Below are positions 16,182 through 24,349 of a DNA stretch of 64,000 bases, piece after piece. This DNA comes from Georgenia muralis (GTDB taxonomy: Bacteria > Actinomycetota > Actinomycetes > Actinomycetales > Actinomycetaceae), in contig NZ_RKRA01000001.1 in assembly GCF_003814705.1 (NCBI RefSeq), positions 1,798,001-1,862,000 on the forward strand. The letters run 5' to 3'. The notes below the pieces were generated by a model. It had not been told where the DNA came from. It did not search any database and saw only the letters and a program-made list of their open reading frames with translations. Both the position numbers and the translations under genes were made by a program. Within the stretch, counting starts at the first letter, position 1, and each line of letters opens with the position of its first letter.

Positions 16182-16197
16182 ATACCCCCGGGGGTAG
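16182..16197. promoter_or_regulatory. CstR-type operator O4 (sqr operon)
   Basis: TACCC-CCGG-GGGTA inside an A...G flanked stretch; the central 14 bp (16183-16196) are a perfect palindrome. It is 86 bp before the SQR ATG, with a long leader between. It has the same TACCC-N4-GGGTA rule as O1-O3. Confidence 0.72.
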
Positions 16198-16282
16198 GAC
16201 GTACGGCCCGGTAAACCGGCAAACCGGGCGCGCATGATCATCATGTCACCCCGAAAGGCCACACCACTCCTGGAGGACGACG

Positions 16283-17527
16283 ATGAAGCGTCTGGTCATT
16301 CTCGGCGGCGGAACCGCCGGGACGATGGTCGCGGTGAAGCTCCGCCGCAAGCTCAAGAAGGAGAAGTGGCAGATCACGGTCGTCGACCAGGACCTGCAGC
16401 ACCTCTACCAGCCGGGGCTGCTCCTGCTCCCGTTCGGCGTCTACGAGCCGCACGAGCTGGTCAGGCCGCGCGACAAGTACCTGCCGCGCGGGGTCGACCT
16501 CGTGATGGGGGAGATCGACAAGGTCGACCCCGAGGCGCAGCGCGTGGACCTCATGGACGGCCGCACCCTCGACTATGACTACCTCGTCATCGCCACGGGC
16601 ACCACCCCCCGGCCGGACCAGACCCCCGGCATGGAGGAGGGCGAGTGGCGCAAGAGCATCCACGAGTTCTTCACCCTCGAGGGCGCGATCGCCCTGCGGG
16701 AGGCGCTGGCCGACTTCACGGGCGGCCGCCTGGTGGTCCACATCACCGAGATGCCCATCAAGTGCCCGGTCGCGCCGCTGGAGTTCACCTTCCTCGCCGA
16801 CGCCTTCTTCGAGGAGAAGGGCATGCGCGACAAGGTCGAGATCGTCTACGCCACCCCGCTCGAGGGCGCGTTCACGAAGCCGGTCGCCTCCGCCCATCTC
16901 GGCACGATGTTCGAGGACCGAAACATCCACATGGAGCCCGACTTCTACATCGAGCACATCGACCCCGAGACGAAGACCATGGTCTCGATGGACGAGCGGG
17001 AGATCCCCTTCGACCTCCTCGTCACGATCCCGCTCAACATGGGCGCCGACTTCGTGGCCCGCTCCGGCCTGGGTGACGACCTCAACTACGTCCCGGTCGA
17101 CAAGGGCACCCTGCTCTCGACGAGGTACCAGAACATCTTCGCGGTCGGCGACGCCAGCAACATCCCCGCCTCGAAGGCCGGCTCGGTAGCCCACTTCGCG
17201 GTGGACGGGTTCACCGAGAACTTCGTCGACCACGTCCACGGCCGGCCCATGACCGACCTCTTCGACGGTCACGCGAACTGCTTCATCGAGTCCGGCCACG
17301 GCAAGGGCCTGCTCATCGACTTCAACTACGACACCGAGCCGCTGACCGGGGTCTACCCCTACCCCAAGGTCGGACCCCTCAGCCTGCTGAAGGAGACCCG
17401 AGCCAACCACTGGGGCAAGCTCGCGTTCCGCCACCTGTACTGGAACGTGCTCATGCGCGGTCTGCCCATGCCCGTCTCCCCCCACATGTCCATGGCCGGC
17501 AAGGAGACCGCCGGCACGAACGTCTGA
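16283..17527 (+). CDS. sqr: Sulfide:quinone oxidoreductase
   Basis: FAD-dependent, membrane-associated oxidoreductase of 414 residues that oxidises sulfide to sulfane sulfur and passes electrons to quinone. The N-terminal dinucleotide fold GGGTAGTM, VIATGTTP and FAVGDASNIPASKAGSVAHF are typical of the SQR/FCSD group. A Cys pair, Cys161 (MPIKCPVAP) and Cys333 (HANCFIE), matches the two redox Cys that carry the polysulfide chain; a third Cys near residue 128, seen in some bacterial SQRs, is absent. The C-terminal stretch has amphipathic helices suited to membrane binding. GGAGGA precedes the ATG at 16283. It leads an operon with DsrC-like and DsrE2-like carriers behind operator O4. Confidence 0.87.
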   Translation: MKRLVILGGGTAGTMVAVKLRRKLKKEKWQITVVDQDLQHLYQPGLLLLPFGVYEPHELVRPRDKYLPRGVDLVMGEIDKVDPEAQRVDLMDGRTLDYDYLVIATGTTPRPDQTPGMEEGEWRKSIHEFFTLEGAIALREALADFTGGRLVVHITEMPIKCPVAPLEFTFLADAFFEEKGMRDKVEIVYATPLEGAFTKPVASAHLGTMFEDRNIHMEPDFYIEHIDPETKTMVSMDEREIPFDLLVTIPLNMGADFVARSGLGDDLNYVPVDKGTLLSTRYQNIFAVGDASNIPASKAGSVAHFAVDGFTENFVDHVHGRPMTDLFDGHANCFIESGHGKGLLIDFNYDTEPLTGVYPYPKVGPLSLLKETRANHWGKLAFRHLYWNVLMRGLPMPVSPHMSMAGKETAGTNV

Positions 17528-17541
17528 GAGGTACGACAACC

Positions 17542-17856
17542 ATGCCCGTCATCGAGATCTCCGGTAAGCCCGTCCACGTCAACGACGAGGGCTTCCTCAC
17601 CGAGTACGACGAGTGGGACGAGGACATCGCCCGCACGCTCGCCCAGCAGATCGGCATCGACATGACCGACCAGCACTGGAAGGTCGTCCACTTCCTGCGC
17701 GACGACTTCAAGGCCCAGGGCGAGACCGCCACGACCCGCCGGATCAACACCGTCGGCGGCATCCCGGTCAAGGAGCAGTTCGCCCTGTTCCCCAAGAAGC
17801 CGGGCCGCAAGATGTCCTACATCGCCGGGCTGCCCAAGCCGCACGGCTGCGTCTGA
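17542..17856 (+). CDS. DsrC/TusE-family sulfur carrier, single-Cys form
   Basis: Small sulfur-carrier protein of 104 residues. It spans the DsrC/TusE fold (IEISGKPVHVNDEGFL at the start, then DEWDEDIA) and ends in the diagnostic flexible arm GLPKPHGCV with Cys103 as penultimate residue. Dissimilatory DsrC has a second Cys eleven positions earlier; here it is Ser92, so only a persulfide on Cys103 can form, as in TusE. It is 14 bp downstream of SQR and 16 bp before the DsrE2-like gene. It probably accepts sulfane sulfur produced by SQR through the DsrE2-like protein (inference). Confidence 0.87.
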   Translation: MPVIEISGKPVHVNDEGFLTEYDEWDEDIARTLAQQIGIDMTDQHWKVVHFLRDDFKAQGETATTRRINTVGGIPVKEQFALFPKKPGRKMSYIAGLPKPHGCV

Positions 17857-17872
17857 GAGAGGCACACCGACC

Positions 17873-18409
17873 ATGACCACCACACCTGTCACCGCACCGG
17901 CGATCGTCCCGAACTTCGACGACGAGGAGACCGACCGGAAGCTTGCGATCATCTGCTCCAAGGGCAACCTCGACATGGCCTACCCGGGGCTCATCCTCGG
18001 CAACGCCGCCCTCGGTGAGGGCATCGAGACTCACTTCTTCTTCACCTTCTGGGGCTTCGACATGATCATGAAGTCCCGGATGAACGACCTGACGTTCTCC
18101 CCGGTCGCCAACACCGCCATGCACCTGCCCATCCGGGACATGAAGCTGCCGCAGGCCCTCGCGCCGGCGCCCGGCATCAGCCGCATGACGACGAAGATGA
18201 TGAAGAAGCAGATGGACGACCTCGGCATCCCCACGGTGCCGGACTTCCTCGACCAGATCGTCGCCGCCGGGGGTCACCTCTGGGCGTGCCAGCTCTCGGC
18301 CGACATGAACAAGCTCGACGCCTCGGACTTCCGGGACGACATCGAGGGGATCATCACGGCCGCGGACTTCATCGAGATGACGGGCGGCGCCCAGCTGCTG
18401 TTCATCTGA
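17873..18409 (+). CDS. DsrE/DsrF/DrsH-like (DsrE2) sulfurtransferase
   Basis: Protein of 178 residues of the DsrE2 type. It begins with a loose N-terminus, then LAIICSKGNLD (Cys28), GLILGNAALGEG, the aromatic THFFFTFWGFDMI strand, a long basic-Met segment, and GGHLWACQLS (Cys139). The two Cys match the sulfur-binding positions of the DsrE2 family, which hands persulfide sulfur to TusA/DsrC-type carriers. The aromatic strand is hydrophobic enough to approach the membrane where SQR works. It is the last gene of the SQR operon and is followed at once by a strong hairpin. Confidence 0.87.
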   Translation: MTTTPVTAPAIVPNFDDEETDRKLAIICSKGNLDMAYPGLILGNAALGEGIETHFFFTFWGFDMIMKSRMNDLTFSPVANTAMHLPIRDMKLPQALAPAPGISRMTTKMMKKQMDDLGIPTVPDFLDQIVAAGGHLWACQLSADMNKLDASDFRDDIEGIITAADFIEMTGGAQLLFI

Positions 18410-18415
18410 GGACCC

Positions 18416-18442
18416 GGACCGGGCGGCCCAGCCGCCCGGTCC
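18416..18442 (+). terminator. Terminator of the sqr operon
   Basis: Perfect 12-bp stem (GGACCGGGCGGC, loop CCA, then its complement) starting 7 bp after the DsrE2-like stop. GC-only hairpin without a U-tract. The 220 bp from here to the Nudix gene show no other feature. Confidence 0.7.
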
Positions 18443-18664
18443 GACGCCGGCGGGCCTGCGGGCCTCACCGCCGCCGGCGCAGGGGCGGGGGTTCCCTCGT
18501 CGTCACCGGTGTGGGCCGGGGGTACGCCTTCAGGGGCGGCGACGACGACGGGGACCCCCGCTTCGTCGTGCCCGGCGGGGTGCGACGGGTCCCCGACGCC
18601 CGGGCCGGGACGCCCGGGCCGGGACGGCGGGCCGAGTGGAGCCCTGCCTGCGGCGGGATGTGGC

Positions 18665-19150
18665 TCAGCGGGCGAAGAACGGCCCGCGAGCGGGGTCCTC
18701 GCGGAACGCCAGGGTGCGCGCCAGTCGCTCGCGGGAGGTCGCGGTGACGTCGTCGGGAAGCGCCCCGAGCGGGAACCAGCCCACCTCGGTGGACTCGTCG
18801 TCGCCCACGCGGGCCTCGCCGTCGACGTAGCGGCACAGGAACGTCAGGTCCAGGTACTGCGACTCGTCCCCGTTGGGGTAGGTCACGCGGTGGGTCGAGG
18901 ACAGGTGGGCCAGCGCGACCACCTCGGCGACGACGCCGGTCTCCTCCTCCACCTCGCGCACGAGGCCCACGGCGGGCTCCTCGCCGGGCTCGAGGATGCC
19001 CGAGACGAGGGCCCACAGCCCGTTGTCGGCGCGACGGCCGAGCAGGAGCCGGTCGTCGTCGTCCAGGACGACGCCCGTCACCCCGGGCAGCCACAGGAGG
19101 TCGTGACCGATGTGGGAGCGGAGGTGGGCGACGAAGGGCGGGACGGGCAC
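18665..19150 (-). CDS. Nudix hydrolase
   Basis: Cytoplasmic Nudix pyrophosphohydrolase of about 161 residues. The Nudix box GX5EX7REUXEEXGU is complete (GILEPGEEP...REVEEETGV near residue 60). Residues before it (GHDLLWLPGVTGVVLDDDDRLLLGRR) match the ADP-ribose/NUDT-like group common in actinobacteria. The GTG at 19150 (MPVPPFVAHL) was preferred to the upstream GTG at 19174: a TAGGCT -10-like hexamer lies between them, which suggests a leaderless transcript. Substrate not deducible. It is the last chromosomal gene before the integrated element. Confidence 0.88.
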   Translation of the reverse strand: MPVPPFVAHLRSHIGHDLLWLPGVTGVVLDDDDRLLLGRRADNGLWALVSGILEPGEEPAVGLVREVEEETGVVAEVVALAHLSSTHRVTYPNGDESQYLDLTFLCRYVDGEARVGDDESTEVGWFPLGALPDDVTATSRERLARTLAFREDPARGPFFAR

Positions 19151-19228
19151 GGCACCGAGCCTAGTGGCCTGCACCCCCGGACTCCCTGCGCGCGGAGGTC
19201 CCCTGGGTCAACCCTCCGGCGGGGAAGA

Positions 19229-19272
19229 GGAAGGGCCGCAGACCCACGCGTGCGCGGATCTGCGGCCCTTCC
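19229..19272. terminator. Original tRNA-Pro terminator, left of the element
   Basis: 14-bp perfect stem GGAAGGGCCGCAGA with its complement after a 16-base loop, immediately 3' of the displaced tRNA-Pro half at 19277. A similar hairpin sits beside the intact tRNA at 31733-31764, as expected if this one served the tRNA before integration. Confidence 0.65.
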
Positions 19273-19276
19273 GTCT

Positions 19277-19321
19277 GTCGGGGTGGCGGGATTCGAACCC
19301 ACGACCTCTTCGTCCCGAACG
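19277..19321 (-). repeat. Left attachment site: tRNA-Pro 3' half fragment
   Basis: 45 bp identical to 31779-31823 except for one base (C at 19294, T at 31796). It holds the anticodon-loop part, T-arm and 3' acceptor strand of tRNA-Pro but no 5' half, so it is not a functional tRNA. It marks the left end of the integrated element. Confidence 0.92.
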
Positions 19322-19391
19322 TGCCGTGTGCGGTGTTTCCGCTGGTCCCACGGGCCCGCAGGGTGTCTGCTGGGCCGTCCGGTGCGCCCTC

Positions 19392-19400
19392 GGGGTGATT
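19392..19400 (+). other. Candidate integrase arm site near the left end
   Basis: GGGGTGATT, also present twice near the right end (31673-31681 and 31684-31692). Short repeated sites inside both ends of tyrosine-integrase elements are commonly integrase arm-binding sites. Inference from position. Confidence 0.35.
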
Positions 19401-19491
19401 CCTGGGTGAGCGGCTCGGCGTGGTTGGAAGCCTCTGCGGAGAGGTTCGACGCCGGTGGCGGCGCACGGCAACACCTTGAGCGACTGTGTGC

Positions 19492-19809
19492 CTACTTGCC
19501 GTCGGGTGACCCGGCCACCGGCGCCTCTAGCTGATCGGAGAGGCGAATTCTCCAGTCGTGGGGCCCTCGGCGCCCCAGCGGCAGGTTGAGGAAGCTGCGC
19601 ACCTCGTTGATCGACATACGAGCCTCGACCGCAATGTGGTCGGGCGAGAGACCGGCACTGTGCGCGGCCTGCACGGCGCTTCCGACCCGCTCTGTCGACC
19701 AGTCACCACCCGCCTGTGCGGACTTGGTCAGTGAGAGGAGCCCCCCCTCAAGTGCCTCCCGCTGCTCCTCCTCGAGGTCACGAGCAGGCTCGAGCCACTC
19801 GTCCGTCAT
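19492..19809 (-). CDS. Small hypothetical protein of the element, HTH-like segment
   Basis: I do not recognise a family. The 105-residue product is acidic at its N-terminus (DEWLEPARDLEEEQREALEGG) and has a segment near residue 60 (LSPDHIAVEARMSINEVRSFL) with the spacing of a helix-turn-helix. The ATG at 19809 was chosen because GGAGG lies 6 bases upstream; a GTG at 19830 has nothing. Conserved-looking codon usage and the good RBS support it as real. It is the leftmost gene of the element and could be a regulator or an accessory protein. The 170 bp between the attachment site and this gene hold no other ORF. Confidence 0.55.
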   Translation of the reverse strand: MTDEWLEPARDLEEEQREALEGGLLSLTKSAQAGGDWSTERVGSAVQAAHSAGLSPDHIAVEARMSINEVRSFLNLPLGRRGPHDWRIRLSDQLEAPVAGSPDGK

Positions 19810-20025
19810 CCCGAACCTCCAGCCCTTCACGAGTCGCTCAGGTACCCCGTCTCGGGATCAATATTGGCGAGAAAGCCACGCACTGCTTCCTCGAGTGTCT
19901 CAGCCGGCAAGGGGGCCATGGCCCGAGGTTCCCAGAGTGAAGCGAGAGACCGCGTTGGCCGGAAGCCAGGCGAAGTCGTAGACCCCGGCGCTCCCTCCGC
20001 CGCTAGCGCGGACGAACCTCCGGCG

Positions 20026-20472
20026 TCACAGGTAGACAGATCCGTCGGCGGCGATTGTGCCGGACTGGATGCTCGGGCCGTGTCCGTCCCGGCGGGTCAA
20101 GTCCGTGCGCTCGGTGGTGTCCGTGCTCTTGTCGCCGGAGCGGAGATATTCCAGCCCGTTGGTGAGGAACTCTTGGTTAATGATCCCCGCGCGACGTAGC
20201 GCCACGAGGTCGGTGGCCTTGAGTTCTGCGAGGACTGATCCGTTCAGCATTTGCCGGTGGCGCAGCATCGCTAGCTCGAAGGCCGCTTCGGGAGCTCCCT
20301 CGCCCTCGCCAGGGGGCCAGTTGAACTCGGTGTTTGTGCCGGCCTTGATCAGAGCAATGTCGGCGGTGGTGAGGTATCCACTCTTCATGTCGCCGTGCAG
20401 CGTGGGGCGCACATGTGCCAAGGGTTGGGCGTGGGTTGTGCTGTTCGACGCGACGATGGGGCCGATGTTCAT
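20026..20472 (-). CDS. Hypothetical protein of the element
   Basis: Unrecognised 148-residue soluble protein. It has a middle part with a helical, Leu/Ala-rich region (AAFELAMLRHRQMLNGSVLAELKATDLVALRRAGII) in its conceptual product spanning about residues 60-100, and a polar tail rich in Thr/Asp. No membrane segment or signal. GGGAGGGG lies 6 bases before the ATG at 20472; another ATG at 20478 is too close to it. It is on the same strand as and downstream of the relaxase, with 92 bp between, so it is probably part of the mobilization module. Confidence 0.5.
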   Translation of the reverse strand: MNIGPIVASNSTTHAQPLAHVRPTLHGDMKSGYLTTADIALIKAGTNTEFNWPPGEGEGAPEAAFELAMLRHRQMLNGSVLAELKATDLVALRRAGIINQEFLTNGLEYLRSGDKSTDTTERTDLTRRDGHGPSIQSGTIAADGSVYL

Positions 20473-20564
20473 GAGCATCCCCTCCCGAGAGTGGGTTTGG
20501 ACAGGACGTCTGCCCTAGTGGACTCATCGGTGGCGATACACCAAACGTGAGGCTCTGCCAGTGC

Positions 20565-23500
20565 CTACAGGCGCGGCCCGAGGTCACGGCGAGGACCGAG
20601 CCGACGCGCGGGAGGCGGCGATGCCTGGCCGTGGGCTTCGAGCGCTCGTGCCTTCAGCGTGGCTCCGGGCATCCGTTTGGAAGCGGCGGGTCTGGCAGTC
20701 TGGAGGAGGAGTTGCGCGGCCGCGGTGACGGGTAGGGCGTCGGTCGCGGCGAGTAGGTGGCGTGCTTCGTCCGCGCGGCGGCGCCACTCAGCGGCGCGAG
20801 CGTCGACGGTGCTCGGCGGCTGGCCGTTGCCGATGCTGCGCCACAGCGCCGCCCGTGCGTCCGCGTGGCGGGCGGTGAGTTCCTGTAGCTGCCGGTGTGC
20901 GTGGGCGGCGTCCTGCCGCGCTTCGACGACTCGGGGGTGGGCGTCGGCTCGCCGCGCGGCGACGGCCTCGGCCCAGGAGTGGGTATCGACCATCGCGGGC
21001 GGCACCGCCCCCCAACGTCGCAGCATCACGTCCTCGGCCGCCTGGTGTGCCAGGTCGGCCTCACGCGCGGTTCGGGCTGCGGCCCGCCGACCGAACCGGC
21101 CTGAGCCCTGCAAGGCGCGGCTGGCATGCCACATGCGCTCTTGGGCGGTCTGGTAGTCGGTGGCGTCTGCGCTGGCCTCGGCGAGCAGCCGCGCGGCTAC
21201 CTGGTCCCGGACCCGAGAAGCGTGTGCGTCGGCGGCGGCGAGGATCTGGGCGTGACGTGCGTACTCGGTCTGGTGGGCGGCGGTCTGCCGGGCGAGCGCG
21301 GCAACAGCGTCCTTCCAGGCGGCGGCCTGCTCATCGGCGTGCGCGATCTGCTGGGTGAGCCGGGCCCGCTCGGCGGCGACAAGCAGCACCGGCCCGTCGG
21401 CGGTCAGGCCCGTGACGGCGTCCTGCGCAGCGCGGGTCGCCTCCCACAGGCCGCGGTCAGCGCGGTCACGCTCAAGCGCGGCAACGAACTGCTCCCGGGC
21501 GTCATCCAGATCCGCAGCGACTACATGGAGCATGTTCTGAGCGCGGCCGCGGGTCATGCCGACGTAGACCCCGGCGGCGTCGAGGGCGTCGGACAGCACC
21601 GTGTGCGCCGCAGTCACAGTCACGCCCTGCACCCCGTAGGCGGTGGCGGCGTAGGCCAGGTGCGCGTGCTCGGCCAGATACTCCGCCGGTAGCCGCACGG
21701 CGGGCGGGTGCCTGCGCCCGCTCCCGTGCTCGGTCACCCAGGCCGCGCCGTCGTCCTCGACGCGGCTCACGGTCCAGGTCTGCCGGTTGGCGATCTTCAG
21801 GACGCTGTCGTTGCGACGGGTCTGGATCACGTCTCCAATGCCGATCGACAATCCGTCGGACCCGGCCGTGGTACGTGCGTCATCGACCAGGCCCCGGCGC
21901 ACCCGCTCGCCGCGGATTCGCGCGTTCAGCTCGCGCGCCTCCTCGTTCGTCGCGGTCGTGATCGCCTCGCCGTCCCGCGCGGTGGCGGCGATGGTCTCCT
22001 GCACGGCATCGGTGCTCTCGTGCACGCGGACGAGGCCGAGCGCGTCCAGGTGGTCGAACAGCTCCGCGGGGTGCTCACCGGCGCGCATGCGCACCGTGAG
22101 GTCGGCGTAGGCGGGGTCGGTGAAGCGGTGGACGCTTGCCATGTCGTAGGTCGTGCCGGCGAGCTGGGCGGCCAGGTCGAGCACGCCGCCCCGGCCGACG
22201 GCGGGCAGCTGGGCGCGGTCACCGACCAGGGCGAGGGTCGCGCCGGCCTCGCCGGCGATGGTCAGCAGGGCCAGGGCGGTGTCCTGGTCGAGCATCCCGG
22301 CCTCGTCGACCACGATCCGCTCGCCCGGATGCAGTCGCGCCGCCGGTGGTGGGCCGGGGTAGGCGGTGCCGGTGTCCGGGTCGGTGTCACTAACATCGAG
22401 GCGGGTCCAGACGCCGTCGGCGTTCCACCGCCACCCGTTGGCGTGGACGAGCTTGGCCACGCTGCCGGCCGGGACGCCGAGCTCCTGCGCGGCGACGGCT
22501 GCGGCCTTCTTCGTCGGGGTCACGATGCGGGTCGGGCGGCCCTGAACGGCGGCGGCGCGGATCGCGGCGCCGAGCATGGTGGTCTTACCCGCCCCGGCCG
22601 CGCCCTCCACGACCACGAGCGCAGCGTCGGAGGCGATAGCGGCGGCCGCGCGGACCTGTTCCGCGTCCAGGCCGCGCCCGTGCGCCACCCGGATCATGTT
22701 GGGCGGCGGGGGTGCGTCGGCGGTGGTGCGGGCGGCCAGCAGGTCGCGCAGGTGCGTCTCGACCGCGATCACGCGCAGGCTCGTCAGGTGCGCGACATGG
22801 TCCGGCGCCGCGGCGCCGGGCGGCAGCACCGACAGGCAATCCTGAACGGCGAGCCGGGTGGTGATCGTGATCAGCTCGGACACCGCCTGCGGGGTCGCGC
22901 GGACCTCGGCCTCGGTGATGAGGCGCGTGACGTGCTCCTGGACGGTGTGCCGGGTCCACGTCGACGCCGCGGCCGCGCACCGGTCCAGCGCGCGGTTCGC
23001 GACCTGCTGCACCCGCAGCTCGTCCAGCTCGCGCGGTGGGCGGCAGTGCACGCGTGGGAGGTCCGCGGTGTAACCGGCCTCGTCTAGCTCGCGCCGCCAG
23101 CCGGCCTCGCTGCCGAGCCGTGACGGCTTCTTGCTCGGGCGCTGGTGATCCCAGGCCATCGCCTGTAATCGGGCACTGACCCCCGGGCCGGGCTCCCGGC
23201 CGGGGTGGGCGGCCTCCCACTGCGCAATGAACACCGCGAGGTTGCGTGCGACCTGGCCAGCGCGCTTGCTCATCACCGCGTTGAACGGTTCCAGCTCCGC
23301 CACCTCGCCGGAGACCGGATCGAGTGTCAGGCCGTGGGCGTCGAGCACTGCGGCCAACTGCGGGTGGGCCGCCAGCACCGCGGTGCCCAGCGCCCGGATC
23401 GCCCCTAGCTGGCGGAACAGGGCCGCGGTGTCCAGGCCGCGCCACGCGCCACGGGCCCACACCCGGGTGCCGATCTGCAGGTGGATGTGCCGGTGCGGGT

Positions 23501-23999
23501 CACCGGCGCGAGACGTCCGGTGCGAGATGCCCACCGTCTGCAGCCGCTCGACCGGCACGACCTCCTGGTTCCCGCGCGGGCCGACGCGGGTGACCGAGTG
23601 CTGCCCGAGCCACGAGCGGATCGCGACCACGGCGTCGCGCTGCGCGGCATCCAGCGCCGCCGACACCTCCGGATGCAGCGCCGCGGCGATCGACAGCGAC
23701 TTGGGAGTGTTCACGACCATCTCCGCGAACCGCGGAGACCCTTGCCGGCCACCGCCAGCCTGGCGGGCCATACCCATCGCCTCCCCGCTAATCGGGTCGA
23801 CCCAATCGACCCAGCCCGCATACTCCACGGGTGTCAGCGGGCGATCATCCATCGCCATCCCGGTGCCGTCGACCACGGAGAACTCCGCTTGCGCGGCGCC
23901 GGCCTCCAGGTAGTACTCGTCCGCCCGCGAGCGGTCCGCCTCGAGGTAACGACGCGCGGCAGTCCCCGTCCCTCGGAACAGGATCACTCCGCCGCGCAC
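20565..23999 (-). CDS. MobF-family relaxase-helicase (TraA/TrwC-like)
   Basis: Large conjugative relaxase of about 1144 residues. The N-terminal TrwC domain has the catalytic tyrosine region (RYLEADRSRADEYYLEAG, near residue 20) and the metal-binding three-His motif PHRHIHLQ (near 167). A RecD-like helicase follows with Walker A EGAAGAGKTT (near 465), DEAGML (near 562) and the late VTVTAAHTVL and GMTRGR motifs. The C-terminal 300 residues are Ala/Arg/Gln-rich and look coiled-coil. It nicks oriT and unwinds the transferred strand. The frame is open to 24110, but GTG 23999 fits the family start (MRGGVILFRGTG) and has GAGGGGG upstream. No coupling protein lies next to it. Confidence 0.88.
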   Translation of the reverse strand: MRGGVILFRGTGTAARRYLEADRSRADEYYLEAGAAQAEFSVVDGTGMAMDDRPLTPVEYAGWVDWVDPISGEAMGMARQAGGGRQGSPRFAEMVVNTPKSLSIAAALHPEVSAALDAAQRDAVVAIRSWLGQHSVTRVGPRGNQEVVPVERLQTVGISHRTSRAGDPHRHIHLQIGTRVWARGAWRGLDTAALFRQLGAIRALGTAVLAAHPQLAAVLDAHGLTLDPVSGEVAELEPFNAVMSKRAGQVARNLAVFIAQWEAAHPGREPGPGVSARLQAMAWDHQRPSKKPSRLGSEAGWRRELDEAGYTADLPRVHCRPPRELDELRVQQVANRALDRCAAAASTWTRHTVQEHVTRLITEAEVRATPQAVSELITITTRLAVQDCLSVLPPGAAAPDHVAHLTSLRVIAVETHLRDLLAARTTADAPPPPNMIRVAHGRGLDAEQVRAAAAIASDAALVVVEGAAGAGKTTMLGAAIRAAAVQGRPTRIVTPTKKAAAVAAQELGVPAGSVAKLVHANGWRWNADGVWTRLDVSDTDPDTGTAYPGPPPAARLHPGERIVVDEAGMLDQDTALALLTIAGEAGATLALVGDRAQLPAVGRGGVLDLAAQLAGTTYDMASVHRFTDPAYADLTVRMRAGEHPAELFDHLDALGLVRVHESTDAVQETIAATARDGEAITTATNEEARELNARIRGERVRRGLVDDARTTAGSDGLSIGIGDVIQTRRNDSVLKIANRQTWTVSRVEDDGAAWVTEHGSGRRHPPAVRLPAEYLAEHAHLAYAATAYGVQGVTVTAAHTVLSDALDAAGVYVGMTRGRAQNMLHVVAADLDDAREQFVAALERDRADRGLWEATRAAQDAVTGLTADGPVLLVAAERARLTQQIAHADEQAAAWKDAVAALARQTAAHQTEYARHAQILAAADAHASRVRDQVAARLLAEASADATDYQTAQERMWHASRALQGSGRFGRRAAARTAREADLAHQAAEDVMLRRWGAVPPAMVDTHSWAEAVAARRADAHPRVVEARQDAAHAHRQLQELTARHADARAALWRSIGNGQPPSTVDARAAEWRRRADEARHLLAATDALPVTAAAQLLLQTARPAASKRMPGATLKARALEAHGQASPPPARRLGPRRDLGPRL

Positions 24000-24313
24000 G
24001 CCGACCCCCTCGTCGCGTGTACTTGCAACTACCGAAGGTAGCATACGTCCATTCGCGCGGGACAGCGGGCAGTAGGGAGAACTGCGAATTGGCGACGGCA
24101 CGCGCAGCAACCGCCAGTAAGCGCAGGTGCACGGAGCAAACGCCCTGCCCGGCGAGCTCGGAAACAGGTGCGCACCGCTCAGTTAGCGCCTTGAGCCGAC
24201 CAGAAGCGCTGGACACGGGTACTGCGACTCTCACCGAGGGGTTCACCTGCGGGCGCGGTTCCGTAGAAGCCGCCCCTGATATGGACCTCCGATTGGGCTA
24301 CAGGCGGGTCAAC
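24000..24313. other. Noncoding region between relaxase and metal genes; candidate oriT/operator zone
   Basis: About 310 bp without a convincing gene. It contains a 13-bp palindrome CTACC-GAA-GGTAG at 24029-24041 and, overlapping it, TGTACTTGCAACTAC (24018-24032), which recurs upstream of the excisionase at 30259-30273. MobF oriT sites usually lie next to the relaxase gene, so the nick site may be here, but no nic consensus can be named. Confidence 0.4.
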
Positions 24314-24343
24314 TTGCTCCCGAATGCCGTACGGCGCTAACAT
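24314..24343 (+). promoter_or_regulatory. Promoter of the cadmium operon
   Basis: TTGCTC (-35) and TAACAT (-10) are separated by 18 bp, with the GTG start of the sensor gene 6 bp after the -10, so the transcript is probably nearly leaderless. The spacer contains a GCCGTACGGC palindrome (24325-24334) that could be the sensor's operator. Confidence 0.5.
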
Positions 24344-24349
24344 CGTGCC

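Noticed and set aside
19277-19321. Second tRNA-Pro gene
   Set aside because: Only the 3' half is present; the sequence diverges after the anticodon stem, so it is an attachment-site remnant.
23845-24246. 133-codon minus-strand ORF upstream of the relaxase
   Set aside because: Out of frame with the relaxase, no RBS or domain, and overlaps the better-supported relaxase start.
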